Shown: positions 1 to 6,952, counted from the stretch's first letter. The stretch: 10,108 nucleotides of DNA from Candidatus Babeliales bacterium (GCA_020053845.1 JAGVMI010000115.1:1-10108); one strand, 5' to 3'. Numbers and translations are program-made. The notes: a model not told the origin generated them from the letters alone.

Positions 1-767
1 AAGGTATTACCTTTATCACGGGTGTACGCGCTACATCAGTGAGAAAAACTGAACAAGGTATTTCGCTCACCTGCGTTGATATGAAAACAGGTGTTGATCA
101 GCAAGTACATGGGGAAACCCTTTTTATTGCTGCAGGGCGTGCGCCTAACATACAGCATCTCGGGCTTGATGCGCTTGATATGCGCATGGATAAAGCGGGT
201 ATTCATGTGGATACTACATTGCGTACTTCGCTGCCTAATATCTATGCGTGCGGTGACGTGATTGGGCACTATCAGTTTAGTCATATGGCGTGGTATGAAG
301 CAGTCATTGCTGCGCGTAATGCATGTATTCCATTCTTCAAAAAACGTGTTGATTATAGCGGTGTTATTTGGGTAACATTTACCGCACCAGAGCTTGCCAC
401 AGTGGGGCTTACTGAAAAGCAGGCACGTGCACAGTATGGTGATTCAATTCAAGTGTTTGAATTTTCATATGATCATCTTGACCGTGCACGCACTGATTGT
501 GAGCGCGAAGGCAAGCTAAAAGTAGTATGTGATAAAAAAGGCTGTATTATTGGTGCGCATCTTCTTGGCGCTGGTGCTGGGGAAGTAATTCACGAACTAC
601 AGATTGCGCGTGCTCAAGGAATGCGCTTACGCGATATTCAGCCTATTATTCACGCATATCCTACGTATGCGGAGAGTGTTTGGCATATCTCCAAAAAAGC
701 ATACTTGCATTGGCTCGAGAATATGCCGCTCATTCGTTTTGCCAAGAAATTAATCGGCAAGAAATAG
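1..767 (+). CDS. MerA/Lpd-like pyridine nucleotide-disulfide oxidoreductase, N-terminus missing
   Basis: Class I pyridine nucleotide-disulfide oxidoreductase, a FAD- and NAD(P)H-dependent flavoenzyme probably located in the cytosol. The frame is open from base 3, so the GTG at 39 is internal and about 254 C-terminal residues are present. Visible in order: the end of the NAD-binding domain (TLFIAAGRAPN), the second FAD contact (NIYACGDVIG), and the dimerisation domain (TAPELATVGLTEKQAR, HLLGAGAGEVIHEL). The C-terminal active-site segment reads HAYPTYAE. Lipoamide dehydrogenases have His-Pro-Thr-x-x-Glu there; here Tyr takes the His position, as in various mercuric-reductase-like members. The N-terminal FAD domain and redox CxxxxC motif lie outside the window, so the substrate cannot be assigned. 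Three VTT membrane-protein genes follow 62 bases downstream and are probably co-transcribed. Confidence is high for the family and low for the exact reaction. Confidence 0.9.
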   Translation, partial: GITFITGVRATSVRKTEQGISLTCVDMKTGVDQQVHGETLFIAAGRAPNIQHLGLDALDMRMDKAGIHVDTTLRTSLPNIYACGDVIGHYQFSHMAWYEAVIAARNACIPFFKKRVDYSGVIWVTFTAPELATVGLTEKQARAQYGDSIQVFEFSYDHLDRARTDCEREGKLKVVCDKKGCIIGAHLLGAGAGEVIHELQIARAQGMRLRDIQPIIHAYPTYAESVWHISKKAYLHWLENMPLIRFAKKLIGKK

Positions 768-829
768 TGTACAGTAACTGACAAGCGTAATGTGTCGCTG
801 ACAGTCTAGTAAAAAAGGCATGGAGCACT

Positions 830-1534
830 ATGATACAGAGTCGCAGGCAAGCAATAGTAGTTGGCATTATTGTTTTGGTCGTCGCTCTCATGCTGTATAA
901 GATGGGTGTTACGCGCTACTTAGGCCTTGAGTTTATACAAGCAAAAGCCATAGGATTCAAGGCATTTGCGCAGCAACACTGCATAGTTTCCGTCGTATTA
1001 TATCTTGTTGTTGTAGCAGCGTGCGGTGCGTTTGCGTTGCCCATCTTTGCGCCTGCGGCAATTGTAGCAGGGTATCTTTTTGGTGTAGTATTGGGTACGA
1101 TCTACGCGGTAATAGCGCTTACTAGCGGTGCTGCTCTATCATTTCTCATCGCACGTTATTTATGTAGTAACCTGCTTCAAGAACGATATGCAGCACGCTT
1201 GAGCCATTTCAAACAACGTATGAATGAACATGGCTCGATCTATCTTATTATGCTACAGCTGCTGGCAGTTATTCCTTACGTTGTTATTAATTCTTTAGCG
1301 GCACTTGCGCAAGTGCCGTTTTTTACTTTTGTATGGACATCTGCAGTAGGTACACTGCCTATTATTATCGTATATGCCTTGGCAGGAAAGCAGTTGGGCA
1401 CTCTTTCATCATTGAGTGATATTGTCAGTTTTAAGATGATTGCAGTGCTCGTGATTCTTGCATTACTTTCTCTCCTGCCTATGCTCATTAAAAAAAAGCA
1501 TAGCGACATGCAAAAACCAGGAGACCATGCGTGA
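830..1534 (+). CDS. TVP38/TMEM64 family (VTT domain) membrane protein, copy 1
   Basis: Integral inner-membrane protein of the TVP38/TMEM64 branch of the DedA/VTT superfamily; several superfamily members are lipid scramblases or lipid-carrier flippases. The 234 residues show a first membrane helix (about 8-23), a long hydrophobic stretch (51-110) containing the VTT core motif GYLFG (81-85) and IARY, then helices near 137-160, 163-187 and 202-220, and a basic tail. The position that is normally Arg in the R-x-x-P-x-x-P-F/Y motif is Gln143 (LQLLAVIPYVV). The ATG is preceded by GGAG four bases upstream. It is first of three adjacent, diverged paralogues, and its TGA overlaps the next GTG (GTGA at 1531-1534, with AGGAGA at 1519-1524), which suggests coupled translation. 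The substrate is unknown. Confidence 0.9.
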   Translation: MIQSRRQAIVVGIIVLVVALMLYKMGVTRYLGLEFIQAKAIGFKAFAQQHCIVSVVLYLVVVAACGAFALPIFAPAAIVAGYLFGVVLGTIYAVIALTSGAALSFLIARYLCSNLLQERYAARLSHFKQRMNEHGSIYLIMLQLLAVIPYVVINSLAALAQVPFFTFVWTSAVGTLPIIIVYALAGKQLGTLSSLSDIVSFKMIAVLVILALLSLLPMLIKKKHSDMQKPGDHA

Positions 1535-2226
1535 GCAATGGGTGGCATAAACGTTTGCTAATACTTGCAGTGATTATAATGGGTATTATTGCGATACACA
1601 TGAGCGGGGTACGCCAGTATCTTACTCTTGAAGCGATCAAGATAAAAAGTGCACTATTGAGCGAATACGTAGCAACTTCATACAGTAAAGCAGTGCTGTT
1701 TTTCATTGCAGCATACTGCGCAGCAGTACTTTTTCTTTTGCCGGGTGTCGCGTTACTTACCATCCTTGGCGGATATCTGTTTGGCGCATTCTGGGGCGCA
1801 GTATACACCAACATTGGGGCCACATTGGGTGCAGTAGGCGCATTTTGTGTAGTGCGGTATGTGGTGGGCAGCTTTGTACAAGAGCGCTACGCAGTTCAAC
1901 TGGCACGATTTAACAGTGAATTTGAACAGCAGGGTACAGCATATCTTCTGGGAATTCACTTTATAGCAGTGGTACCTTTTTTCCTGGTGAATATTCTTGC
2001 GGGATTAACTCGCGTATCATTGTGGACATTTATGTGGACCACATCATTGGGAATATTCCCCGCAAGTCTTGTATTTGCATTTGCAGGTAAGCAATTGCAT
2101 GAGATTACCTCGCTGCGCGATATTCTCACTCCCAATATTATTTTCGCTTTTACTCTTATTGCATTTCTGGCGCTTCTGCCGACGATCGTGCGTAGCATTA
2201 CACGCTCGCTGGGCAAGCGCTCATGA
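1531..2226 (+). CDS. TVP38/TMEM64 family (VTT domain) membrane protein, copy 2
   Basis: Second VTT-domain membrane protein, 231 residues. It has the same layout as the preceding paralogue: helix at about 9-23, hydrophobic core 54-110 with LGGYLFGAFWGA (79-90) and VVRY, an amphipathic link with QERYA, then FIAVVPFFLVNILAGLT (144-160), GIFPASLVFAFAGKQL and a last helix near 202-220. His143 stands where the family usually has Arg. The GTG start at 1531 is chosen because AGGAGA lies six bases upstream and it forms a 4-base GTGA overlap with the previous gene. Its own stop overlaps the next start as ATGA (2223-2226). Identity to its neighbours is modest and mostly confined to the core motifs, so the duplications are old. 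The function is probably membrane-lipid or small-molecule translocation, by family only. Confidence 0.9.
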   Translation: MSNGWHKRLLILAVIIMGIIAIHMSGVRQYLTLEAIKIKSALLSEYVATSYSKAVLFFIAAYCAAVLFLLPGVALLTILGGYLFGAFWGAVYTNIGATLGAVGAFCVVRYVVGSFVQERYAVQLARFNSEFEQQGTAYLLGIHFIAVVPFFLVNILAGLTRVSLWTFMWTTSLGIFPASLVFAFAGKQLHEITSLRDILTPNIIFAFTLIAFLALLPTIVRSITRSLGKRS

Positions 2227-2903
2227 GGCGTCGTGAATATTATCTACGCCTGCTGGTTTTGCTCATATTCGTGGTAGCTATAGCAGCAGCGCGCTTTTTT
2301 GGACTTTACGAGTATATGAGTTTTGAGAAATTGAGCGCATACGGTACATACTTGACTAGCTATGTACAGCAGCACTATGTGCGAGCAGTAGGCATGTATG
2401 TGTTTGCATTCACTGCATCAATGTTATTGCTCTTGCCGGTGGCGATAGTACTGTGTGTTCTGGGAGGATTTCTTTTTGGCGTCCTTGCAGGAACGCTCTA
2501 TGCCACCATAAGTGCAACGATAGGATCTATCATATTTTTCTTAGCAGCGCGTTATCTTTTTGCACGTATTATTCATCGCGCGTACGCCAAGCAATATGAA
2601 GCATTTGATAGAGAGTTTGAAAAGAATGGAGCGCGCTACATCATTATGATGCATCTGCTTCCTGCAACGCCTGTGGTGCTCATGGCATTTTGCGCAGGCA
2701 TATCGGAGCTGCCGCTACTCACGTTTTCATGGGCAACATGTGTAGGATTGCTTCCGGGTACATGTGCATATGTACTTGTAGGAAGTCATGTACAATCGAT
2801 AGGTTTACACGCTGATATGACATCGGCGCTTGTACTTGTAGCACGCCTTGCAGCAGCGCTTATGCTTGCTGCATTTTTGCTGTGGATGCGCCGCAATCGC
2901 TAA
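2223..2903 (+). CDS. TVP38/TMEM64 family (VTT domain) membrane protein, copy 3
   Basis: Third and most diverged VTT-domain membrane protein, 226 residues. It starts MRRREYY, a positive N-terminus, followed by a helix at 9-26. The core has LGGFLFGVLAG (80-90) and LAARYLF, then the motif region MMHLLPATPVVLMAFCAGI with His144 in place of the usual Arg, WATCVGLLPGTCAYVLVG, and a final helix (about 202-221) ending in WMRRNR. The ATG at 2223 overlaps the previous stop as ATGA with no good Shine-Dalgarno, so translation probably depends on coupling. Its TAA at 2901-2903 overlaps the stop of the opposing HAD gene and there is no hairpin terminator between them. The three-gene set next to a flavoprotein resembles known fusions of VTT domains with MerA-like enzymes (recalled, not checked). 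Confidence 0.88.
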   Translation: MRRREYYLRLLVLLIFVVAIAAARFFGLYEYMSFEKLSAYGTYLTSYVQQHYVRAVGMYVFAFTASMLLLLPVAIVLCVLGGFLFGVLAGTLYATISATIGSIIFFLAARYLFARIIHRAYAKQYEAFDREFEKNGARYIIMMHLLPATPVVLMAFCAGISELPLLTFSWATCVGLLPGTCAYVLVGSHVQSIGLHADMTSALVLVARLAAALMLAAFLLWMRRNR

Positions 2904-3850
2904 GCAGTGCAGGTAGGGCGACAGCGCATATCTACGCATGGTGAGGCGCTAAAATTACAGAGCGTATTCAAGTGGCGGACTACTTGCTTGAAATCGGGTG
3001 TGTGATGGATGCCTAAAATATCACTTTTTTGTCCGCAAAGAACTGCCATAAGTCCGGCTTCACGTGCGTTTTTTACGTTCTCACGTTGGTCATCGATAAG
3101 AATGCAGGGGCCTGAACCCAGACGTTCTTTGATGTGAGCGAAAAGCTTTTGATCGGGCTTGAGTGCGCCGATTTCCCCCGAGATGAATATATCTTGAGAA
3201 TCAAAGAGACCAAAAAGCTCTGGATGTGCTTGCTTAATTATTTGGATAGATTCGCGATCCCAGTTTGAAAGGATGGCGATGCGGTATCCTTTTTGTTTGC
3301 AACGTCGCACGAAAGCAAGGCCATCATGACTTACTTTGCATGTTGCTGCAAAACGCTGCGGGGTAAAGATCATACGTGCCAAACGCCTGACGAGTGTTTG
3401 CTCAAGACCATTCTTAAACCAACCTTTATTGGATTCAATGGTTTTGAGTACATGATGTACGATTTGATATGATGAAGAGCCGCGCATCCAATCACACATA
3501 ATACCAGGCACTGTGGTGCCATCATTGTCTGCGGTACCATCTATGTTGCCAACCGATATTCCCCAAGGGGTGTTTTGCATATCTGGCTGGGCAGCACGAA
3601 TCTTTTCAAGTACTTCATAAAGCTTCAATTTGATAGCACGTGGGCTTGTACGCTTAAGAATTGCGTAAAGAGCCAGTTTAGTGGTCCCCAACTCCTTGAG
3701 TACGGCACGGGTTTTGTTTTCAAGCAATACCCCCCCTAAATCAAAGAGGATTACAGGGCGCTCCTGTTCTTGCTGTGCGGCATACGTAAAAATAGGCGAA
3801 ATAACGAGGAAACAGCCGAGTAGGCTACCCCAGAGTGATTCGAAAGGCAT
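2900..3850 (-). CDS. Predicted exported HAD-superfamily hydrolase
   Basis: HAD-superfamily protein (subfamily IA-like), probably a phosphatase or related hydrolase of unknown substrate. With the ATG at 3850 it has 316 residues; a GTG three codons upstream (3859) is open, but GGAG (3859-3862) sits eight bases before the ATG and would overlap the GTG, so the ATG is preferred. Residues 1-24 look like a Sec signal peptide ending FTYA|AQQ. Motif I is ILFDLGGVLL with nucleophile Asp37, motif II ILSNWD (Ser195), motif III Lys231 in ALKPDQKLF, and motif IV LIDDQRENVKNAREAGL (Asp253, Asp254). The second Asp of the usual DxD is Gly39, as in many FDLGGVL proteins. Residues 45-165 form a long helical cap. 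The last 20 residues hold four Cys. A weak promoter candidate lies at 3894-3921. It is convergent with the VTT operon and overlaps it by four bases. Confidence 0.88.
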   Translation of the reverse strand: MPFESLWGSLLGCFLVISPIFTYAAQQEQERPVILFDLGGVLLENKTRAVLKELGTTKLALYAILKRTSPRAIKLKLYEVLEKIRAAQPDMQNTPWGISVGNIDGTADNDGTTVPGIMCDWMRGSSSYQIVHHVLKTIESNKGWFKNGLEQTLVRRLARMIFTPQRFAATCKVSHDGLAFVRRCKQKGYRIAILSNWDRESIQIIKQAHPELFGLFDSQDIFISGEIGALKPDQKLFAHIKERLGSGPCILIDDQRENVKNAREAGLMAVLCGQKSDILGIHHTPDFKQVVRHLNTLCNFSASPCVDMRCRPTCTA

Positions 3851-3858
3851 GGGTAACA

Positions 3859-3862
3859 CTCC
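3859..3862 (-). promoter_or_regulatory. Ribosome binding site deciding the HAD start
   Basis: The minus strand reads GGAG here, eight bases before the ATG at 3850. The alternative GTG at 3859 overlaps this element and has no Shine-Dalgarno of its own, so the shorter protein is favoured. Confidence 0.6.
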
Positions 3863-3959
3863 ATTTTAGATATCTGACACTCTTTCATATCTCAGTCTAG
3901 GCCCCCAGGCAGTAAACGCAAAGCCTTTCCCCTCGTCCAGCACTATGTTTTTCTATTTG

Positions 3960-3972
3960 AAATATCATATTT
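3960..3972. repeat. AT-rich inverted repeat upstream of the SufU-like promoter
   Basis: AAATAT, one C, then ATATTT: perfect 6-base arms. It lies immediately upstream of the presumed -35 region (3977) of the scaffold gene, where an UP element or an activator site would sit. AT-rich dyads this short can also occur by chance. Confidence 0.35.
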
Positions 3973-3976
3973 TAGG

Positions 3977-4005
3977 TTAAGCATAAGGCGCTTTTAGCGT
4001 ATACT
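3977..4005 (+). promoter_or_regulatory. Promoter of the SufU-like gene, probably leaderless
   Basis: The -10 box TATACT (4000-4005) is good, with a weak -35 candidate TTAAGC (3977-3982) at 17-base spacing. Transcription would begin about 7 bases after the -10, at or next to the ATG at 4013. No Shine-Dalgarno is placed usefully; AAAAGG ends only one base before the ATG. This is therefore a candidate leaderless mRNA. Confidence 0.45.
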
Positions 4006-4010
4006 AAAAG
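3991..4010. promoter_or_regulatory. Perfect 7-bp dyad over the -10 box (operator candidate)
   Basis: CTTTTAG and CTAAAAG are perfect inverted arms separated by six bases (CGTATA). The dyad contains most of the -10 box TATACT and ends three bases before the start codon. A dimeric repressor bound here would block RNA polymerase. No particular regulator is recognised. Confidence 0.4.
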
Positions 4011-4012
4011 GC

Positions 4013-4396
4013 ATGAACGGATTATATCAAGAATTACTCATGGATCACTACCGCCGCCCGCGTAACAGGGGCATTGAGGTGAGCCATGATTTTATATCAG
4101 CTCAGCACAATCCATCGTGTGGCGACAGTGTACAGTGCGCAGGGGTAGTGCGTGAGGGAAAAATTGTCCGAATGACCTTTGATGGTGCAGGCTGTGTTAT
4201 AAGCCAGGCTACTGCCTCAATGTTGAGTGAAGCCGTGGTAGGCAAGACACTCGAAGAGGTACTCAAGCTTGATGCTGAATTTGTACTGACACTCATAGGC
4301 ATGCCCTTAGGCCCTACGAGGCTGCGCTGTGCGTTGCTTGCTTTATACGCGCTTAAAGAAGGTATACAGCGTTACGCGCATCCTTCAAGGATATAA
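4013..4396 (+). CDS. SufU/IscU-like iron-sulfur cluster assembly scaffold
   Basis: Iron-sulfur cluster assembly protein of the NifU N-terminal/IscU family, 127 residues, cytosolic. The N-terminus LYQELLMDHYRRPRNRG is a hallmark of the family and supports the first ATG. The three cluster or zinc ligand Cys are present: Cys36 with Asp38 (NPSCGD), Cys61 (GAGCVIS) and Cys106 (RLRCALL). Arg rather than His precedes Cys106, as in SufU rather than IscU. However, the roughly 20-residue SufU insertion before the last Cys is missing or much shortened. No cysteine desulfurase or SufBCD gene is in view, so its partner must lie elsewhere. The nuclease gene follows 33 bases later, probably in the same transcript. 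SufU may act as a sulfur-transfer partner for SufS rather than as a scaffold, so the precise role is inferred. Confidence 0.92.
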   Translation: MNGLYQELLMDHYRRPRNRGIEVSHDFISAQHNPSCGDSVQCAGVVREGKIVRMTFDGAGCVISQATASMLSEAVVGKTLEEVLKLDAEFVLTLIGMPLGPTRLRCALLALYALKEGIQRYAHPSRI

Positions 4397-4429
4397 AAAG
4401 AGCGTGCCCTTAAGCAAAGGGAGTGGCGC

Positions 4430-5539
4430 ATGCTTGATAAACTTAAACTCGCACATGAGCTTAGCCGTGTAGCGCAGGATATTTTCACGGATAATAAAAG
4501 CCAGCTTGATCTTGTGCGCAGTTATTTTGAAAGAGTAGCCGCAGATCCGTCCTTTTCTTACCAGGCACAGTACGCAGATCGTGCCTTAAACCTCCCCCAT
4601 TGGAGTGGACTACTCAATGCCACCATTCCTATTACCCCCTGGCCCGAGCCGTATACCATAATTTCTGTGGATGGCTCGCAGATCTACCCCGATCGGCATA
4701 GTGGATTTTCATGCTTCCTCATCAATACTGGCAGCGTGGTGCTGCGCTATGGCTACCCCCCTCATGAACAAGCGGTATATCTCGAGTCGCAGCCCTATCT
4801 TTTTGCCGGTAGTGATTACTATCAAGAATCGGTGTCCCCTCACGAATGGGTAAACTGCAGGCGCCAAGAGTTTGAATTTCGGAATGCTCTTGAGCATGCT
4901 CGTGCATTTCCTGCCCTCAATACCCTTACTCTCCTTGATGGCTCACTTATTTTTTGGCATTTGGAGGCGAAAGATACTGCATTGCGTGATGCATTTCTTG
5001 CCACTTATTTAGCATTGCTGGATGGATTTTATCGAGATAATCTTGCATGTGCGAGCTATATCAGTGCGCCCAAAAGTCGTGAGCTTGTTAATCTCATCAA
5101 ATATGCAATGAGCCTCGACGGCATATTTGAAGGCACGGAGGGCATTGCGGACGTGACAGTGGCGCGATTCTTTTTGCCGCCACATCACCGAACTTCAGTA
5201 TTTAAAAACAATGCATCTATCAGTGAGTACTACTGTCCGGCGCTGCGTCCACATTTTTTTTACATGAACACTGGAGAAGAAATGGGGCGTGTAGAGATTC
5301 CTGGCTATGTGGCGCAGAATGAAACTCTTGTAAATATGATTGCTTCGCTTGTAGATGATCAGTGTGCTAAGGGATATGGATACCCCGTAGTAATTGCAGA
5401 AGCGCATGAGCAAGCAGTAGTAAAATCTGCTGATCGCGAGTTTTTTTATTACATGCTCGAGCAGGAAGCTCTTAAAATGGGCAAGCTGCGTAGCGGTGCT
5501 TCCTACAAATCATTGCGCAAAAAATATATGGGTGTGTAA
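4430..5539 (+). CDS. nurA: NurA-domain nuclease
   Basis: Likely member of the NurA family, 5'-3' DNA nucleases that work with the HerA hexameric ATPase in end resection at double-strand breaks. The 369 residues are within the usual range. Diagnostic motifs occur in order: ISVDGSQIYPD with metal-binding Asp81, CRRQEFEFRNALE (143-155), TLLDGSLIFWHL with Asp170, YISAPKSRELVNLIK (210-224), and near the C-terminus VVIAEAHEQAVV with His326 followed by a helix DREFFYYML. The N-terminal 70 residues are helical, with no signal peptide. The ATG is preceded by AAAGGGAG (4416-4423) six bases upstream. It follows the scaffold gene closely and ends just before a strong hairpin terminator. No HerA gene lies in the window. 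Confidence is high for the domain; its partner and exact activity are inferred. Confidence 0.88.
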   Translation: MLDKLKLAHELSRVAQDIFTDNKSQLDLVRSYFERVAADPSFSYQAQYADRALNLPHWSGLLNATIPITPWPEPYTIISVDGSQIYPDRHSGFSCFLINTGSVVLRYGYPPHEQAVYLESQPYLFAGSDYYQESVSPHEWVNCRRQEFEFRNALEHARAFPALNTLTLLDGSLIFWHLEAKDTALRDAFLATYLALLDGFYRDNLACASYISAPKSRELVNLIKYAMSLDGIFEGTEGIADVTVARFFLPPHHRTSVFKNNASISEYYCPALRPHFFYMNTGEEMGRVEIPGYVAQNETLVNMIASLVDDQCAKGYGYPVVIAEAHEQAVVKSADREFFYYMLEQEALKMGKLRSGASYKSLRKKYMGV

Positions 5540-5556
5540 GTGTGTGCTAGATAGTT

Positions 5557-5593
5557 AAAAATCCCCTCACCGTGTAGTGAGGGGATTCGATTT
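5557..5593. terminator. Bidirectional intrinsic terminator between nurA and dnaJ
   Basis: AATCCCCTCAC (5560-5570) pairs perfectly with GTGAGGGGATT (5577-5587) around a 6-base loop. Read from dnaJ (minus strand) the stem is followed by TTTT, a normal Rho-independent terminator. Read from nurA it is followed by CGATTTG, a weaker U-tract. It lies in the convergent gap between the two genes. Confidence 0.85.
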
Positions 5594-5614
5594 GTCATGT
5601 TTATAGAAGCGTTG

Positions 5615-6757
5615 TTATCCCAAGAATTTTTTGAAAAAGCCTGAGATAGTTCCTTCGCTGTCATCAGTGCTTGTGCCAATAAGCGTTGAGTACTCAGTGA
5701 GTGCTTTTTTGGCTTCTGATGAAAGCTTCTTAGGGATATGGCACTTGGCAACTACTACAAGATTGCCGCGCGTTGAACTTTTAAGCCGCGGGAATCCTTT
5801 GCCGGTAACCATGATTTTTTCATCGACCGGGCATCCCTTAGGCACCTTGATCGATTCCTTAGTGCCGTCAATGCTCTCAATTTCGACCTGGCTGCCCAAA
5901 ACAAGTTGAGGGTAGGTCAGCAGTACGTTGCAGACTAAATCGTCGCCTACGCGCTTAAAATTTTTGTCTGGTAATACATTTATTTTCACAAACAGGTCGC
6001 CTTCACCGCCTCCATACACGCCCGCATCCCCTTTGCCGGTAATGCGTAGTTCGGCACCGTCAAAAATGCCTTCAGGAATGGTTATGGTGAATTTATCGTA
6101 TTTTTGAACACGTGATTGACCGTTACATGAGGTACATGGTGATGCAATGATGTATCCATCGCCGCCGCATGTTCCGCATACTTGTGCATAGATAAAAAAG
6201 CCTTGCTTATACTGCACTTGGCCATTGCCATGACACGTGTTGCATTGAGTAGCTTTAGTGCCCGATTTTGCACCGAAACCCTTGCAGGTATCGCATGAGA
6301 AAAAGTGGTAGTAGCTAATCTCTTTTTTAACGCCCAGGAATGAATCTTTAAGCGAGATTTCAATCTCTTTAGTCAGGTCATGACCACGCTTTGGCTCTGG
6401 GCCGCTTTTTTTGCGTTTTCGTGATCCGCCGCCCGCGCCTCCGCCAAACATAGAACCAAAAATATCCCCGAAGCTTTCGAAGATATCGTCCATGTTCATG
6501 CCGCCATGGCCCCCGTGCCCACCCATACCTGCACCCATTCCTGCATGACCAAATTGATCATACTGTGGACGCTTTTTTGCATCAGAAAGTACTTCATAAG
6601 CTTCAGCAGCTTCTTTGAACTTTTCTTCAGCTTCTTTATTGTCTGGATTGCGGTCAGGATGATATTTGAGCGCTAACTTACGGTACGCCGCCTTGATTTC
6701 ATCGGCAGTTGCCGTGCGGGACACGCCAAGAATCTCGTAGTAATCTCTTTTGCTCAT
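5615..6757 (-). CDS. dnaJ: Chaperone protein DnaJ (class A Hsp40)
   Basis: Complete class A J-protein, 380 residues, the usual length. It stimulates the DnaK ATPase and delivers unfolded clients in the cytosol. The J domain is residues 1-70, with the HPD motif at 33-35 and YDQFGHAG at its end. A Gly/His/Met-rich G/F linker (70-112) follows, including [12 protein letters not shown]. The four zinc-binding CxxC pairs are Cys155/158, 172/175, 194/197 and 208/211; the fourth (CTSCNGQS) has lost the usual final Gly. Two C-terminal client-binding beta domains and the dimerisation end follow. The ATG at 6757 fits the conserved [12 protein letters not shown] start, although no clear Shine-Dalgarno precedes it. 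dnaK and grpE are not adjacent. The gene seems to be transcribed alone from the divergent gap and to stop at the hairpin at 5557-5593. Confidence 0.98.
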   Translation of the reverse strand: MSKRDYYEILGVSRTATADEIKAAYRKLALKYHPDRNPDNKEAEEKFKEAAEAYEVLSDAKKRPQYDQFGHAGMGAGMGGHGGHGGMNMDDIFESFGDIFGSMFGGGAGGGSRKRKKSGPEPKRGHDLTKEIEISLKDSFLGVKKEISYYHFFSCDTCKGFGAKSGTKATQCNTCHGNGQVQYKQGFFIYAQVCGTCGGDGYIIASPCTSCNGQSRVQKYDKFTITIPEGIFDGAELRITGKGDAGVYGGGEGDLFVKINVLPDKNFKRVGDDLVCNVLLTYPQLVLGSQVEIESIDGTKESIKVPKGCPVDEKIMVTGKGFPRLKSSTRGNLVVVAKCHIPKKLSSEAKKALTEYSTLIGTSTDDSEGTISGFFKKFLG

Positions 6758-6812
6758 ACCGTGTCTATCTTTGAGTGATTGGGGGTAAAAAAGATGTTTA
6801 CTCTAAGCCACA

Positions 6813-6841
6813 AGTATAGCAAGAAACTCTTTTTTCGCCAG
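6813..6841 (-). promoter_or_regulatory. Possible dnaJ promoter
   Basis: The minus strand has TATACT (6813-6818) as a good -10 box. The hexamer 17 bases upstream, CTGGCG (6836-6841), is a poor -35. Transcription would start near 6806, about 50 bases before the dnaJ ATG. No CIRCE element (TTAGCACTC arms) is visible. Confidence 0.35.
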
Positions 6842-6884
6842 GTGGGATGCCCAGGGGCAATTGGGGCATGCAGGGTGTAAATGC

Positions 6885-6914
6885 TTGGTTTTGCATAGTT
6901 CACCTTGGTATCCT
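6885..6914 (+). promoter_or_regulatory. Possible promoter for the small secreted protein gene
   Basis: TTGGTT (6885-6890), an 18-base spacer, and TATCCT (6909-6914). Both boxes are partial matches to the sigma-70 consensus. It would give a leader of about 47 bases that contains the two dyads downstream. Confidence 0.3.
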
Positions 6915-6924
6915 TAAAGAAAAG

Positions 6925-6952
6925 GGGCAAGTTTGCCCTTCATAAAGCTTTA
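6925..6952. repeat. Two dyads in the leader of the secreted protein gene
   Basis: GGGCAA (6925-6930), two bases, then TTGCCC (6933-6938) is a perfect inverted repeat. Four bases later TAAAGCTTTA (6943-6952) is a perfect 10-base palindrome. They lie between the possible -10 box and the Shine-Dalgarno. The very small central gap of the first favours a protein-binding dyad over an RNA hairpin. Confidence 0.35.

Noticed and set aside
1..24. Adapter at the left edge
   Set aside because: The first bases continue the flavoprotein reading frame and do not match the TruSeq adapter, so the left edge is a cut within genomic sequence.
768..829. Separate promoter for the VTT operon (two CTGACA -35-like boxes at 778-783 and 798-803)
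   Set aside because: No acceptable -10 box lies at 16-18 bases from either, and there is no terminator after the flavoprotein, so co-transcription is simpler.
1276..1823. Minus-strand frames opposite the VTT genes
   Set aside because: They are antisense to well-conserved membrane proteins and arise from their hydrophobic codon bias.
5631..5909. Open frame antisense to the end of dnaJ
   Set aside because: It lies wholly within a strongly conserved dnaJ frame, has no recognisable domain and no good ribosome site. It is a shadow.
6420..6545. Low-complexity repeat in the middle of dnaJ
   Set aside because: It encodes the Gly-rich G/F linker normal for class A DnaJ and is not an independent repeat element.
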